A stretch of DNA of 64,000 nucleotides from Isoetes taiwanensis (Eukaryota; Streptophyta; Lycopodiopsida; Isoetales; Isoetaceae), in contig JAJEKV010000058.1 of the NCBI GenBank assembly GCA_021234155.1, positions 5,342,600-5,406,599 of the forward strand, written 5' to 3'. The notes beneath the pieces are model-generated. The model had not been told where the DNA came from and ran no database searches. It saw only the letters and a program-made list of their open reading frames with translations. Positions 21,860 through 34,017 of this stretch are shown one piece after another; the stretch's first letter is position 1, and each line of letters starts with the position of its first letter. Made by a program: the position numbers and the translations under genes.

Positions 21860-23225
21860 GCTCCCGAAACTAACTTCAGCATCCAACCGGGTTCGCCCAA
21901 GCGAACCCCAAAAATTCGCCTAGGCGAACCCACCGGATTCGCCCAGGCGAACCCGCACCCCTGACGTGGCGGGAGCGTCACAGGGGCAGGCCCTGCGTGG
22001 CATCAGCTACCGGGTTCGCCCAAGCGAACCCGAACCGTGGTTTGCCATATGTGTGTGGCGACCTGGGACCTGGGCCACCTGCAATAAATAGCCCCCTGCC
22101 GGGTTCGCCCAAGCGAACCCACCGGCGGAGGGGGGCAACAGCTTTTATGGCATTATGGCAGTTGGCACTTGTACCTGCAATAAATGGCCCCGGGTTCGCA
22201 AATAAAGTGCGCGCATCATGGTTGCCCCGGCTATGGCAGCGCTGCAGCATGATTTTTCTTTTCGGTCGAGGTAGAAAACGATCCAATTCCGGCCCTCAAA
22301 TTTATAAACCATTCATTCTCCGGCGTCGATTTCGATTTTCTTAAACAAATTTGGCACAAAAACCCATCTCCGGCAGTCCTTTTCCATCCAGTTACGATGT
22401 ATCTATCTATCTCGCATTCATTGAAGGATTATAGAACCAATATATAAAATCCTTCTCAGCCGCGTCAATCCCGGTCATAGAAAAGGCCCAAAACCGTGAT
22501 TGAAGCTTCAAAAATGCGATCTTCTGATTTGGGTAGCTTGAATTCGGCTTGAATTTAGCGATTTATTGATTGGAGTCGGGATAAACAGAAATAATTGTAT
22601 CATAAAAATTTTGCTGGGAAAAATTTCGTGCTCGAAAAATCGGTTTTTGAGGTCTATGGAGGTACCAGACATGGCGGATTTTCATGAATGAAGGATTTTG
22701 ACTTGCTGGGCGTATGAATGGGGCAGAAGAAGCAGCTAAAGTTTTTGTTTTTTGGGTCGTGGTTGTCCTGATTTGAGGTCGGTTTGACTGTTGAAACTAT
22801 AGGCTTGAATTGAATGATAGGATCTTGCTGCAGCGGCGGTAGTTTCTGGTCTGCTTCTAGACCAGCTGTGAGAAATTGAAGACTCTGTTTTTTTACCCGG
22901 GGTTCGCCCAAGCGAACCCGGTAGAACCTGCGACCTGCTACTGCCACCTGCGATACCACCTGCCATCGAAGATTATTTTCTGCCATGCCCGGGGTTCGCC
23001 CAAGCGAACCCGGTAGGCGCCCGTCTGCGATCCGCCGTGCCTGCCGCGCATCTGCCACGCCTGCCACAAACCCGGGTTCGGGTTCGCCCAAGCGAACCCG
23101 GTAGGAATGCCACGTAGACCGGGTTCGCCGGCGACGCTCCCGCCACGTCCTCCGCGGGTTCGCTTGGGCGAATCCGACGGGTTCGCCCGGGCGAATTTTT
23201 CGGGTTCGCCTGGGCGAACCCGATT
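21860..23225. repeat. Array of GGGTTCGC/GCGAACCC palindromes in two inverted clusters
   Basis: A 20-bp palindrome, GGGTTCGCCCAAGCGAACCC (8-bp arms), and variants with centres CCTAGG, CCCAGG, CCTGGG or CCCGGG occur about eleven times. The left cluster has sites near 21889, 21917, 21937, 22010 and 22099; the right cluster near 22895, 22985, 23074, 23155, 23178 and 23200. The clusters and their neighbours (GACGTGGCGGGAGCG on the left, CGCTCCCGCCACGTC on the right; GGCTCCCGAAA on the left, TTTCGGGAGCC on the right) are inverted copies, so the whole region is an imperfect foldback of about 1.4 kb. It is probably a non-autonomous element; no coding region is credible. Confidence 0.75.
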
Positions 23226-23461
23226 GGTTTGCGAACTTCATTTCGGGAGCCAATAAAGTGCGCGTAAATTATGTGGGCTAGTAAGTGCCGGTTTGTGTTT
23301 TCCCTGTCGGATAATCCCCGGAATTCAACAATTTATGTGCGGAACTGGTTCCGCCACTCCACCAAGCTGGGCGGTGAACTGCTAATTTAAAACGGAAAAA
23401 ATGGCTCTACCCCGGAGTTTCCCCAACGCTGCTTGCAGTCCCTCGTATACTCGGACTTTGA

Positions 23462-23596
23462 TTTGGTTTGAGGTAGGTTCCTCTTCTATCGAATATTGAT
23501 AGTTTGGTGCATAGGATCTTTTCTATGAATTCTTGGGAAAGGGACGTCTTTCTTGGCTCAGACCTCATTTGGCTCCTTTTTTCCTATATATACTAT

Positions 23597-23688
<92 letters not shown>

Positions 23689-26033
23689 TCCTCATTGGTG
23701 TTCTCTTTGAGCTGGATCTTTGATTTTGTTGTCAGTCCCCTCCCATCCCGCCCTTCTTTCTCTTGAGGTAATTGGGTGGTTGGTTGTGTTTTGTCAAAGT
23801 TGCTTGCATAAGGTGGATCTACATTCATGGAGGCCTCTTTATTCTAATGCTTGTTGTTGTTATGGGTTTTGGCTGTGGATTATGGAGTTGGTTCGTCATC
23901 TCTCATGTTCTTTCTTAGCATAGTATTGTGACTTCCAAGTAGCATCTTTGGGGTTCTCTCGTTTTTCGTGGGGTTTTCCCTCGAAAATTTTCCCACTGAT
24001 CGTGCCTCTACTCTCTCTTCTCTCCCAGCGTAGCTCTCTCTTCTCTCCCAGCGTAGCATTTTTCGCTTCTGGGTAGGCTCCAAGGGGTTCTTCTATTGGA
24101 TGTGCCTATTTTTTCTTCCTGGTATAGCTTTGTGGCTTCCAGAGTCTCCTTAACTTCGAAAGTCTTTCTCTTCTCGGTGGAGCATTGTGGCTTTCAATTC
24201 TCGTCGTTGGATCTTTTTTTCTGTTGATCTTCTAATTTCCGCAATCTTCTTTCTCAAGTTTATGCTTGTGCCATCGAAATCTTATTCGCCTTTCATAATT
24301 CTCCATTTGAAATTTTTTCTTCAAGCCGACATTTCGTAAATGGCTGATTGCTTCAAACTCTAATACTTTGACAATTGGCGTGGTTGAGTTTTTCCTGGCT
24401 TTGCAGTGGAGAGATGCTTGAGGTGATAGATTTTGGCATATGGTCTGGGGCTGCGAGTTGCGGGGGTCGTTGGGTTTCTTCGATTTAACACACTTCCCGG
24501 TCTACCATGGGCATGGGCTCATCATCAGCGACTTTTTCGTTGGTAATTGCTCTTTGAGTTGGTTATTTATCATTAGGGTTTTCCTTGAAGTGAAATGGTG
24601 TTGTATTGATGAGATTGGATCAATAAATATAATGACTCATAGGAATATACAATGATAAATCCCAAATGAGTGAAACTAGAACCAAATGTCTCAGAACTAT
24701 ACAATCACCGAGGTCAAGTGAATGGAGTATGCAACAAGTAATCCTACAAGGGATCAGGATTTAAAGAACATTGCCAAAGGTAAAACGGTCCCGAGTCAGA
24801 AACTTATCGTTAGGATTAAAAACCCGCCCATTTGGGTTTTCGAGAAAAACCCTAAAGATAAATAACCGACTCGAAGAGCCACACATTACTCAGAGCTGAG
24901 TCCACTTTCTTTTGATAGTCCGCCCCTTTTCCTGGTTTGTCTCTGTTCTACTGACGAAAAAGTCATTGAAGATGTGCCCACACCCATGATAGTCCATGAA
25001 GAGTGTCAAATCGAAGAAAGCCAACGATCCGCGCAACATACAGCCTCAAACTATATGCCAAAATCCATCACATTGACCATCGCTCCATACTGCAAAGCAA
25101 GGAACAAATCAACCATGGCAATGGTCAAATTGTTATACTTACAAACAATCGGCCATTGACGAAGTGCCGACTTGAAGAAAAAATCCCAAATGGAAGATAT
25201 CTAAAATATGGAATAAAGTTTCAATAACAAGCACAAAGTTGAGAAAGAAGATTGAGGAAATTAGGACATCAAAAGGTAAAAATGTCCAACAAAGAGCTCA
25301 AAAGCCACAAAGCTACGCCGAGAAGAGAAAGACTTTGAAAGTTAAGGAGACTCTAGAAGCCACAAGGCTACATCAAGAAGAAAATATAGGCACATCTAGA
25401 AGAGATCCTTGGAGCCTACCCAGAAGCGACAAGTGCTACGCCGGGAGAGAGAGAGAGAGAGAGAGAGGGGGTAGAAGCACGATCAATAGAAAAAATTCAA
25501 GGGGTTGCGACAAGTGCTACGCCGGGAGAGAGAGAGAGAGGGTAGAAGCACGACCAATAGAAAAAATTCAAAGGGATAACCCCATGAGAAAAGAGAGAAC
25601 CCCAAAGGTGCTACTCGGAAGTCGCAATGCCAAGAAAGAATATGAGAGATGATGAATCACGTCCACAATCCATGGCCCAAACTTATCATAACAACAACCG
25701 TCATAACAAAGAGGGTTGAGCAACCACAAGTACATGGATCCTCCCTATGTAGGCAACACCGACCAAACCATGACCTCAAAAGAGAAAAGGGCGGGAGGGG
25801 AGAGAAGTTGAAGAGTCAAAGATCCAGCTCAGAGAGAACGCCGATGAGAACTGAGAGAAAGAACATAGTATATATAAGAGAAAGAAGCCAAATGAGGCCT
25901 GAGCCACAGAAAGTGTCCCGTTCCCAAGAATGATGGTTCTATTCATCTTGAATAAAACTGTTGCATTCGTAGGAAAGGTCTTATGCACAAAACATCAATG
26001 TCCGACAGAAGAGGAACAATCTCAAACTCAACA
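23462..26033. repeat. 2.6 kb inverted repeat with ~1.08 kb arms
   Basis: The left arm (about 23462-24545) matches the reverse complement of the right arm (about 24950-26033) along its length. Anchors include TTGTGCATA(G/A)GA, CTCATTTGGCT, TATATATACTATG, GAGCTGGATCTTTGA, GGGGTTCTCTC, TTTTTTCTTCAAG, GATTTTGGCATAT and GACTTTTTCGT. The spacer is about 400 bp. The arms differ by many substitutions and small indels, so the duplication is old. The frames inside are not gene-like. It could be a large foldback element or an inverted duplication; transcripts would fold into long double-stranded RNA. Confidence 0.75.
23598..23686. repeat. Compound (CT)n(CA)n microsatellite
   Basis: About 21 CT units are followed by about 23 CA units inside the left arm of the inverted repeat. 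The right arm has only short GA runs at the equivalent places (25447-25466 and 25528-25541), so the array expanded after the inversion formed. Confidence 0.9.
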
Positions 26034-26262
26034 ATATAGATATGCATGTTGTTTAAGATATGCTTAGCAATTGCTACCCTTCCAGGCATAGAGAATTTAG
26101 CAGTATCCCACCAAAAATGGTGCCTCCGCGACCCCTCTACTATGACATCTATTAGTTCCTTTATTACATAGCATATATACGCTTATTTGGCGCATGTCAT
26201 CCTCAATTACATTGAAACAGATGCAACACCCAATCATACACTGGAAATAGTGTATTTTTTAG

Positions 26263-26610
26263 TCCTTCAGCACTTTGCATATACTCATGTAACCAATGGG
26301 CTTTGATGTTCCCTTTCAAGGAATTGCTTCAACAATTTTATAGTCGTTGCATTTGGAGCAATTATCCTGAATACACACTGGCAATTTAAGTAATCTACCT
26401 CAGCTCCACGCACTTTGCATATACTCATGTAATCTCAAGGCACGTTGCATATACTCAAATAATCTCCTTCAGCACTTTGCATATACTCATGTAACCAATG
26501 GGCTTTGATGTTCCCTTTCAAGGAATTGCTTCAACAATTTTATAGTTGTTGCATTTGGAGCAATTATCCTGAATACACACTGGAAATTCAAGTAATCTAC
26601 TTCAGCTCCA
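26263..26610. repeat. Direct repeat, ~198 bp period
   Basis: A segment starting CCTTCAGCACTTTGCATATAC at about 26262 recurs at about 26460 and stays nearly identical for about 140 bp, through GGAGCAATTATCCTGAATAC. A partial third copy of the CACTTTGCATATACTCATGTAA phrase lies at 26409. Confidence 0.8.
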
Positions 26611-27027
26611 CGCTCAAGGCTTACACAGTCTGCCAACCACTTATCTCTCAGAAATCACAGGTTTTACCATAAGATGCAAGGTCAACGTCTTTCCCACTTG
26701 AACTTAGAGTATCTTGGAACAATTTGCCTTTCCCGCTTCCCTTCCTTCTCCTGCATTTTTCTCTGCCATCGAATTTTGTATTTTTTGTTTCTTTCCATAT
26801 CTAGAAGAGAAAACCTCTACCTCTTTGTGACTATGACTTCCATATCTTAAGAAGAAAAAAATAGAAGTAAGTCCAGACACCTATGAGTAGCATGTTAGAG
26901 CCCTGCTCCAAACCTCACAACAAAGTTAAAATCTAGTGATCCAAAACTAAAAAAATACTAGAATTATGCAATGCACACACTGAAAATCACCATCTCCATA
27001 GCTAGATCAAGGTAATATCCTTCTGAT

Positions 27028-27128
<101 letters not shown>

Positions 27129-27132
27129 GCAC

Positions 27133-27530
27133 TTGGCTGATATGCATGAAAGGGAATCGAAGGCTAATAATTTCAGAATTTCTGGCCTACCAGAAAAGGA
27201 GAATGAGGACACAAGCATGGCTGTTCAAACATTTCTTGCAGAGAATATGCAGGTGCAGGTGGATATTTTGGAGGCGTACCGGGTTGGAAGGAAGGGGAAG
27301 GAACACGGAATGTGTTGTTGAAGTCGCGATCCAAGGAAGCGAAGGCTCGAGTTATCAGCGGTTTAACATTGCTTAAGGGCAAATATATATGGGTCAATGA
27401 CGACTTAACTAAGGCCCAATTTCAGCGAGAGAAGAGAAGATCTTAAGAGGATGAAGGAGGCAAGAGCGGCTGGACAACGTGCTTACTGGAGAGGCGGAAA
27501 AGTGATTGTGGAGGATGCATAGGAAGTAGC
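27133..27530 (+). pseudogene. LINE A ORF1 remnant (RNA-binding)
   Basis: The frame shows F-R-I-S-G-L-P-E-K-E-N-E, then E-A-Y-R-V-G-R, then, after a frameshift, L-L-K-G-K-Y-I-W-V-N-D-D-L-T. These are the same steps as in LINE B ORF1 (I-R-I-M-G-L-R-E-E; A-F-R-I-G-K; L-L-K-G-K-K-I-W-I-N-D-D-L-T). This is the RRM/C-terminal region of an L1-type ORF1 protein, which binds the element's RNA. The upstream part is missing because the element is 5'-truncated at the CT array. Confidence 0.6.
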
Positions 27531-27589
27531 GACCGCCAGGTTAGTTTTCTTTGGAATGTAAATACGTTAAAAGTAGTAAGATCTGTGCT

Positions 27590-30500
27590 ATGGATGACTT
27601 GCTAGCAAATGTAGACATAGTTTTCTTTTTTGGAAACGTGTGAGCATGAGGAAAAGGCTCTTCGGATATTTTCGGTTTTATGCTATTGCATTCAGTATGG
27701 AATAAGAAGGGCTGGAATCTTAAAGGTACAGGTGGTATTGCATGCTATGCTCGCAATGAAATTGTGCACGCAGTGTGTGTTTTGACACATAAGGCAACTG
27801 CACAATACATTTGGATTGAATTGCCAGGTAGGGGCAACAAGATATATGTAGCTGGTTGTTATTTCCCCCCAAGGGAATCACCCGTGTATAACAAAGGAGA
27901 TCTGGATAAGGATGACCCATTCTTTCACTTAGAGCAGGATATACTAGCTTTGGGTTTGGCAGGGGAAGTGCTATTGTTAGGAGACTTTAATGGCGTGACA
28001 GGGGAAACCATCAAGCAGCTTTGGTGGGCCTAGATGGAGAAGAGAATGGTTGGAAATCTTTGGATGATCGAAATGAAGACAATTGGATGGAGCGTAACAT
28101 CGAAGACAATGTGAAATGGTCGACACCACAGGCGTCATGTCTTACATATGTGTAGCGGTTTTGAGATGGTGATCTTCAATGGCACGGATAGGTACCTGTG
28201 CTCGTAAGCGCACTTGTAAAAATACTAGCGTGGTGGATTATGTTATTGCCAAACCTACTTTTGCGAGAACATGTTATTAGCTTACGCATTGGAGATGAGA
28301 ATGAAAGCTTCGGATCATGTACCTTTGCTCATTGAACTTCATGTACGGTGGCATCATAGGCAACAAGAAGATACATATAAAGGTAAATGGATGTCTCTCA
28401 AGTATGATAAAGCTCATGAATATAGCGAGATATGCGAGAAAATGGCATCTTTGCATGGCCCGGATCGATAGGGGATATGAGTGAGGCGTTGTCTAGGGTT
28501 TTGCTTGAATCGCGGATGAATGTTTTGTATCCCACCCAAGCAACGGAGGGGGATGCCATGTAATGGATGGTTTGACATGGAATGTAAAAACAGAGGCAAA
28601 AATTTAGAGCAAAGACAAAGGCGACTAAAGTACGGGGAAAGGAAAGTGTATACCAAAGCTGGTCAAAAATAAGAAGAAGGCATATTTACATCGTAAACAT
28701 AGGAGAATGGTGGAAGAACTGCTGGTTGATCCAAAGAAATTTTGGAATAGGCTTAAACCCTTGAAGCATGGGGGTAATGTGTTGCAAGCGGAGGCACCAA
28801 TGGAGCATGTACGCAATTTATACCATGTCCATGGAGTTGAGGATAAGATGGCCGAAGAGACATATGAGATGGATGATATACTTACCTTTACTCTGGAGGA
28901 TGTTCAGGTGGGACTCAAGAGACTTGCTAATGGCAAAGCGGCAGATGCTTGTGGCCTTAAGGCCGAAATGCTTAAGTGGGCTGGAGAAGCGGTTACGAAT
29001 AGGCTGGTTGACAAGTTCAATATGGCTTTGAGAGATGGGTTTCCTAGGGCCTAGCAAGTTAATAGGGTTGTGCCATTGCACAAGTCAGGGGATGCATCTG
29101 ATTTGGGTAACTACCGTACCATTATGGTTGGCAGCCTTTATGCAAAACTGTATGCCTCTATACTTGAGGGCAAGATAAGCAACTGGGCAGAGGGTCACAA
29201 TGCTAGAGCAATAGGCCAAGCGGGCTTTAGGCCTAAAAAGTCTACAACTGACCATTTGGTCACCCTTCGTGCTATGATGGATTCAAAGGTGGGAAAAAGG
29301 AAACCTTTGTATGCTGTATTTGTGGATTTCAGCAAGGCCTTTGACATGGTGAATAGGCAAAAACTGTGGCATAGGATGGTAGATTTGGGCATCCCGATGG
29401 GGCTTAGGCATGCGGTAAGTGTTCTCTATAAAAAAGTACTCGTGCAACTCTCTTTCCCTTTTGTTGGAATGTGTGATGATGTAGTAGAGAGTAATATGGG
29501 AGTTAAACAGGGGTGTCCTTTGTCGCCTACCTTGTTTGGATTGTTCATAGATCATTTGGAGGGTGGATAAGAGCACATGGAGGGGATGGTACATCCTTGA
29601 ATGGGTATGTACTTATGCTCTTGCTATATGCTGATGATATTGTGTTGCTATCTCGGAGCATACAGGGGATGCAAAGACATTTGGATGTGCTTGCGGTTTA
29701 CGTGATGCTAAAAGTATGCGGAGGTGAACTGAAAAGACTAAGGTCATTTGTTTTTTGGAGCCGAATAAAACAGATCATGTGCGGCTACTTTACAAGGGTA
29801 AGCAAGTTGAGGTCTTTGAAAGCTATAAGTATCTGGGTTTGATTTGTAGACAAAAGTCCGAATTGGAATCAAAGTCGAACATAGAGTGAGTAAAGGGCTT
29901 AAAGGCATTATATGCAATGCTGAGAGAAGGTGTGTGAATGTCGACATTTGGAACTTTGAAATGAAATGCATGCTCTTCAAAGTATTGGTACAAACGGTTA
30001 TACTGTATGGTTGTGAAGCCTGGGGGCCAGGCCTCGCTAATGATGGGTGGAAAAAGGTGGAAAAAATACAAAAGAAATTTTTTCACACGGAACTGGGCAC
30101 TAAAATACAAACGCCATATAATATGATGTTAGGAGAGTGCGGGATGATACCCCTTGAAGCTGAAGCTCTTTGCAAAACCTTACGTTATCGTGATAAGGTT
30201 TTATATGATATGCCCGTGAATAGCTTGCCAAGAATTGCTGCAGAGAGTAGTGACAAAGGTTGGTATGCGGATATTAGTAGATGGCTGGTGAAATGGGGGA
30301 TGGATATTCACGAATTGCAGATGAATCAGGAAGATATTGAGGGATGGGTTCGAAAGAGTGTTCTCACTAGGACATGGAGTACGCCAGCTGTGAAGAAAGA
30401 GTACTATCGGACTCAGATGAATCCCACATTGAAGGCGCAAAGCAATATCTTAGTGAACCCATATCTATGAAGCATAGGCAAGCAATTGCGAGGATCCGTT

Positions 30501-30790
30501 AAGCTTCGCACCATCTTGGTGTGGAGGTACGGAGATGGGCGTACATCGCTCATGATCTTAGACACATCAGAACTTGTGTAGTGACGGTGTGGTGGAGGAC
30601 GAGGCTCATATCTTACTTTGTTGTCGTGCTTATTAGGACTTAAGAGTCATACATGGGATCAGTGCCACCTCCCTTGAGGAGTTCTTTTCGGTACCTGGGG
30701 GCATCCATTGGGGATATATTGTTGACATTCTTAAACATAGAGATGCTTGTTTGAAAAATCAAGAAGGTGAGAGATTGAGATAGAGGAGCC
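27590..30790 (+). pseudogene. LINE A ORF2: endonuclease-reverse transcriptase (decayed)
   Basis: The endonuclease part (27680-28015) has G-G-I-A-C-Y, Y-F-P-P-R-E-S-P and L-L-L-G-D-F-N-G, typical of the endonuclease/exonuclease/phosphatase fold that nicks target DNA. The reverse transcriptase part has P-L-H-K-S-G-D...N-Y-R-T-I (29070), Q-A-G-F-R-P-K-K-S-T-T-D-H, V-F-V-D-F-S-K-A-F-D (29320), G-V-K-Q-G-C-P-L-S-P (29503) and Y-A-D-D-I-V-L-L (29630), so the catalytic aspartates are still readable. A zinc-knuckle-like remnant lies near 30590. Frames break at about 28030, 28500, 29054, 29570 and later. It would drive target-primed reverse transcription if intact. Confidence 0.8.
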
Positions 30791-30910
30791 CAAAGGTGTG
30801 TTACTCTCTTAAGACGCCACGGATGACTTGTTTTATAATTTTGAATGTAACTTGTAAACGTCTCATAGACCTGGTGGTCTCGAAGACGGAATAATAGATT
30901 TCATTTCATT

Positions 30911-30913
<3 letters not shown>

Positions 30914-30982
<69 letters not shown>
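30914..30982. repeat. (CT)34 microsatellite between LINE A and LINE B
   Basis: A 69-bp CT run directly joins the TTTCA tail of LINE A to the first bases of LINE B. Confidence 0.95.
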
Positions 30983-30985
<3 letters not shown>

Positions 30986-30989
30986 TGTG

Positions 30990-32237
30990 ATGGCAAAGAA
31001 AAGAAGTTCGGATAAACCTGGCAGCTCTAAGATGGGCTGTGCAACTGCTGCTGATGCAACAAGAAAGGATCTTTTAAGGAAACCTAATATGCCGATTCCA
31101 GAAAGGAAAAAAAAAATCAATTTGGGGCTATCAGATGGGTCAGATTCGGATGCAGACTCCTGTGATTCCGTCAACTCTGAAGCACTCGATTCAAGGAAAG
31201 AGGTAAAATCTGCAGAGATAGAATCGAAAAAAGGAAGAGAGGTTGTGGCAGAAATAGAATCGAAAAAAGGAGGAGAGGCTGACTGGGGAAAGGAGATAGA
31301 AACGAAAAAAGGAGGAGAGATTGTGGCAGAAATAGATTCGAAAAAAAGAGGAGAGCTGACTGCGAGAATAGGGGATCGCCTTCAGCTCTTAATGCCTCTT
31401 TTTCTGATGCAGATTTTCGCCTGCTGTCAGATAAAAGGGAGACTACCGGAGGTCATACTATGAATTCTGAAAGTTCAGGAGTTATCAGAGGTAGGAAGTC
31501 TGAAATAATAGGAGTTATCAGAGATAATTCACAGCTGTTAATAGGAGGAGTTACCAGAGACGATCTGCAACTGGCAGTAGGGCAAATGAGGCAAGCAATG
31601 GAACAATCGATGCTGACAATGAAAATGGCAGTGGAATTCTATGCAAGGTATGGTGAATGATCTTAAATCCTTTCTTATTGCTCATGTTCAGACTGAGATT
31701 GATAAATGTAAAAATCAACTGATGCAAGAAGTAGATCACATTAAGAGGAGCATGAAAGAAGAATTTGAGTTGTTTAAGATAGGATTTAGTGCCTCAGGGG
31801 GGCAATCTGGTGATATCTATGGTGGAGATAAGAACAGTGGAGATAAGGAAAGTGATTTGGCAGATGTAATTACAGCTTATCTTAAGGAACAAGAAAAGAA
31901 CGAAAAAGCTTTGAATATTAGAATTATGGGCCTTCGAGAAGAAACTGAAGAGAAAACCACAGAAGTCGTGACGTCTTTTTGTAGGCAAGAGCTTCAAATC
32001 ATGGATGCTGGAATTGTAGAAGCGTTCCGGATTGGAAAGTTTAATGGCAGAGACAGACATGTTATTGTAAAGTTTCGTTGCAGGGAAGATAAGATTAATG
32101 TGTTGAAGAAAAAGACTCTGTTAAAGGGGAAAAAGATCTGGATAAATGATGACCTTACCAAGAATCAATTACAAGAATATAAAGAACAGTTGCAGCTATT
32201 AAAAGAAGCTAAGCAAAATGGTAAACGAGCATTCTGA
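30990..32237 (+). pseudogene. LINE B ORF1 (nucleic-acid-binding), nearly complete
   Basis: The N-terminal part (30990-31463) begins MAKKRSS and contains four or five degenerate copies of an 11-17-residue charged repeat (E-I-E-S-K-K-G-G-E). A middle region changes frame at about 31400-31650. The C-terminal part (31641-32237) has a heptad-like coiled-coil segment (D-H-I-K-R-S-M-K-E-E-F-E-L-F-K), then I-R-I-M-G-L-R-E-E-T-E-E-K, A-F-R-I-G-K and K-I-W-I-N-D-D-L-T-K-N-Q-L, the layout of L1 ORF1 proteins (coiled coil, RRM, C-terminal domain). It ends at TGA 32235-32237. The two frame changes make it a pseudogene, though only mildly decayed. Confidence 0.7.
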
Positions 32238-32310
32238 CGTCGTGGAAAGGTGGTAGTTGAGGAAGGAATCGCATAGGAATTTGGCACCACCAGGATACTA
32301 TGTGCTGGAG

Positions 32311-33210
32311 TATAAATAGCTTAAATGCAACAAAAGTAGAAATGATAGAGCATGTAGATTTGGTTTTTTTCCTGGAGACATGTGAGAATGAAGAACGTAG
32401 AGCTGTAGACATAACAGAATTCGATTTGGTATACTCTGTATGGAACTATAAACATTGGAGGTGAAAGGTCATGGTGGCATTGCATGTTATGTGAGACAAA
32501 AAATGAAACATATGGTGAAGTGGGTACAGGGAATTGGGTCTAAGCAACACATTTGGGTTGAAATACCTGGGCAAGCAGGAAGGATTTTTACACCGGGCTG
32601 CTATTTTCCACCACGTGAATCCCCAATTTATAACGGGGGGGTGCTGGACAGAGATGATCCATTTTTTAATTTAGAGCAAGACGTGCTTAAATTGCTGCCT
32701 CGTGGTGAAACACTCCTTATAGGAGATTTTAACGGTCGTATTGGGAATAGACAAGCAGCAATTGCTAATGGTGATGGTGAGCCAATATGGCTGGAAATGA
32801 TTGATGCTGATGAGCTAAGGCAATGCAGGTGGAGTAGAGTTTCTGGGATAAAATAAGATGGCCTACGCCTCAAGTTAATCATCTTTTGAATATGTGCACA
32901 GGTTTGGACCTGGTAATTTATAATGGTATAAATAGGTTTCCAAATTCAGGAAAACTCACATGCAGAGGTGCAAGTGTGGTGGATTTGATGATAGCACGGC
33001 CACAATTTGTGGAACAGGTTGTAAGCTTTCAGATTGATGATGAAAGACCTGAGTCTGATCATGCGCCAGTCTTTATTTCTTTACGAGTAGGCCGATATGA
33101 TATTCGGAAGGAAGCTATGATCGATTGCCTTAGAATTGTCATGCATTTCACAAGGTCATGCGATTTCACAAGTGATATGTGTTGGTCAACTATTAACAAG
33201 GGATGCTGAC
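32311..33210 (+). pseudogene. LINE B ORF2, endonuclease domain only
   Basis: The frame begins W-S-I-N-S-L-N-A-T-K, the usual start of L1 endonucleases. It passes F-F-L-E-T-C (the position of the conserved Q-E-T), then shifts frame near 32455. It then shows G-G-I-A-C-Y, Y-F-P-P-R-E-S-P-I-Y-N, L-L-I-G-D-F-N-G-R-I-G-N and, after another shift, L-D-L-V-I-Y-N-G...V-V-D-L-M-I-A and S-D-H-A-P-V at the end of the fold. Nothing of the reverse transcriptase follows. Confidence 0.75.
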
Positions 33211-34017
33211 CCTAGTCCATTGTCACAGACAGGGAATGGATTATCCAAGCATTTGGAAATATATAATCTAGAAATATCAATAGACAGAGTTTGGAAATAT
33301 CTTAAATAATATCCACAATTTCAAGGGCAGTTTCTGTTTCTATCCCACAGCAATAATAACATTATTATAGAAATAGTGAAAGTTACTTAATGTTGAGTAC
33401 CGATTTCAAGATATTTCGTGCAACAAGATAGGTTGGCAATATCCAGCCGATGCTCTTTAACGCATTTGTTGCAGACTGCCTACCACATCGTGCAAGAGCT
33501 GGTGTTTCCTATTAATCTATGCAAAATCTATATGGTTGGGATGCCATACAAGCATGAAAGCAAACGTGGAGAGAAGTGAATCTAATCTAGGTAAAAGAAT
33601 ATTACCTGTAAAACCCAATTTGTCCTTTGCATATCAAAATTCTATAGTGCAAATCTTGGATGCATTGCTTGGCATTTTTTCAATCTTTGGTGTGGCTATT
33701 GATATAATGTATATGCCGATAGATATTCATTTCGCATAATGCCAATAGATATTCATTTCGTATATGCTGCATAATGCTCTAAATAGGGAGATCAAAGTGA
33801 TGAAAAGCTAGGGATCAAATCAAAGGATAACCAAGATAATTGACTGTGCATAAATCAATGAGTTTGGCATGGATAATTGGAAAATGTGGAGTCCTATTAA
33901 TAAGAGGCTAGAAATATGCAGCACCATCAATGGTAGGCTAGTGCGGCATTAATAGAACATGGGGTCAACAAGTAGTTCTTAAAACCTCCATTCAAGGTAC
34001 ACAAGTGCACCAATGAT
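33211..34017. other. No gene seen
   Basis: AT-rich sequence with a few short direct repeats, for example GATATTCATTTCG twice at 33720-33760. Nothing is assignable. Confidence 0.4.

Larger units (their letters stand above)
30983..33210 (+). mobile_element. LINE B: L1-like retrotransposon, 5' end present, 3' half missing
   Basis: It starts immediately after the CT array with an ORF1 start codon near 30990. It carries ORF1 and the endonuclease domain of ORF2, then loses recognisable LINE sequence near 33210, before any reverse transcriptase. LINEs usually lose the 5' end, not the 3' end, so a later deletion or recombination is likely. It is homologous to LINE A in both overlapping segments. Confidence 0.8.

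Noticed and set aside
21860-23225. GGTTCGCCC phrases as tRNA B boxes
   Set aside because: No A box, no cloverleaf arms and no anticodon stem around any copy; the palindrome explains the motif.
23565-23828. Frames with long C-V or E-R-E-R runs
   Set aside because: Translations of CT/CA microsatellite, not genes; the same applies to 26964-27218 and 30911-31174.
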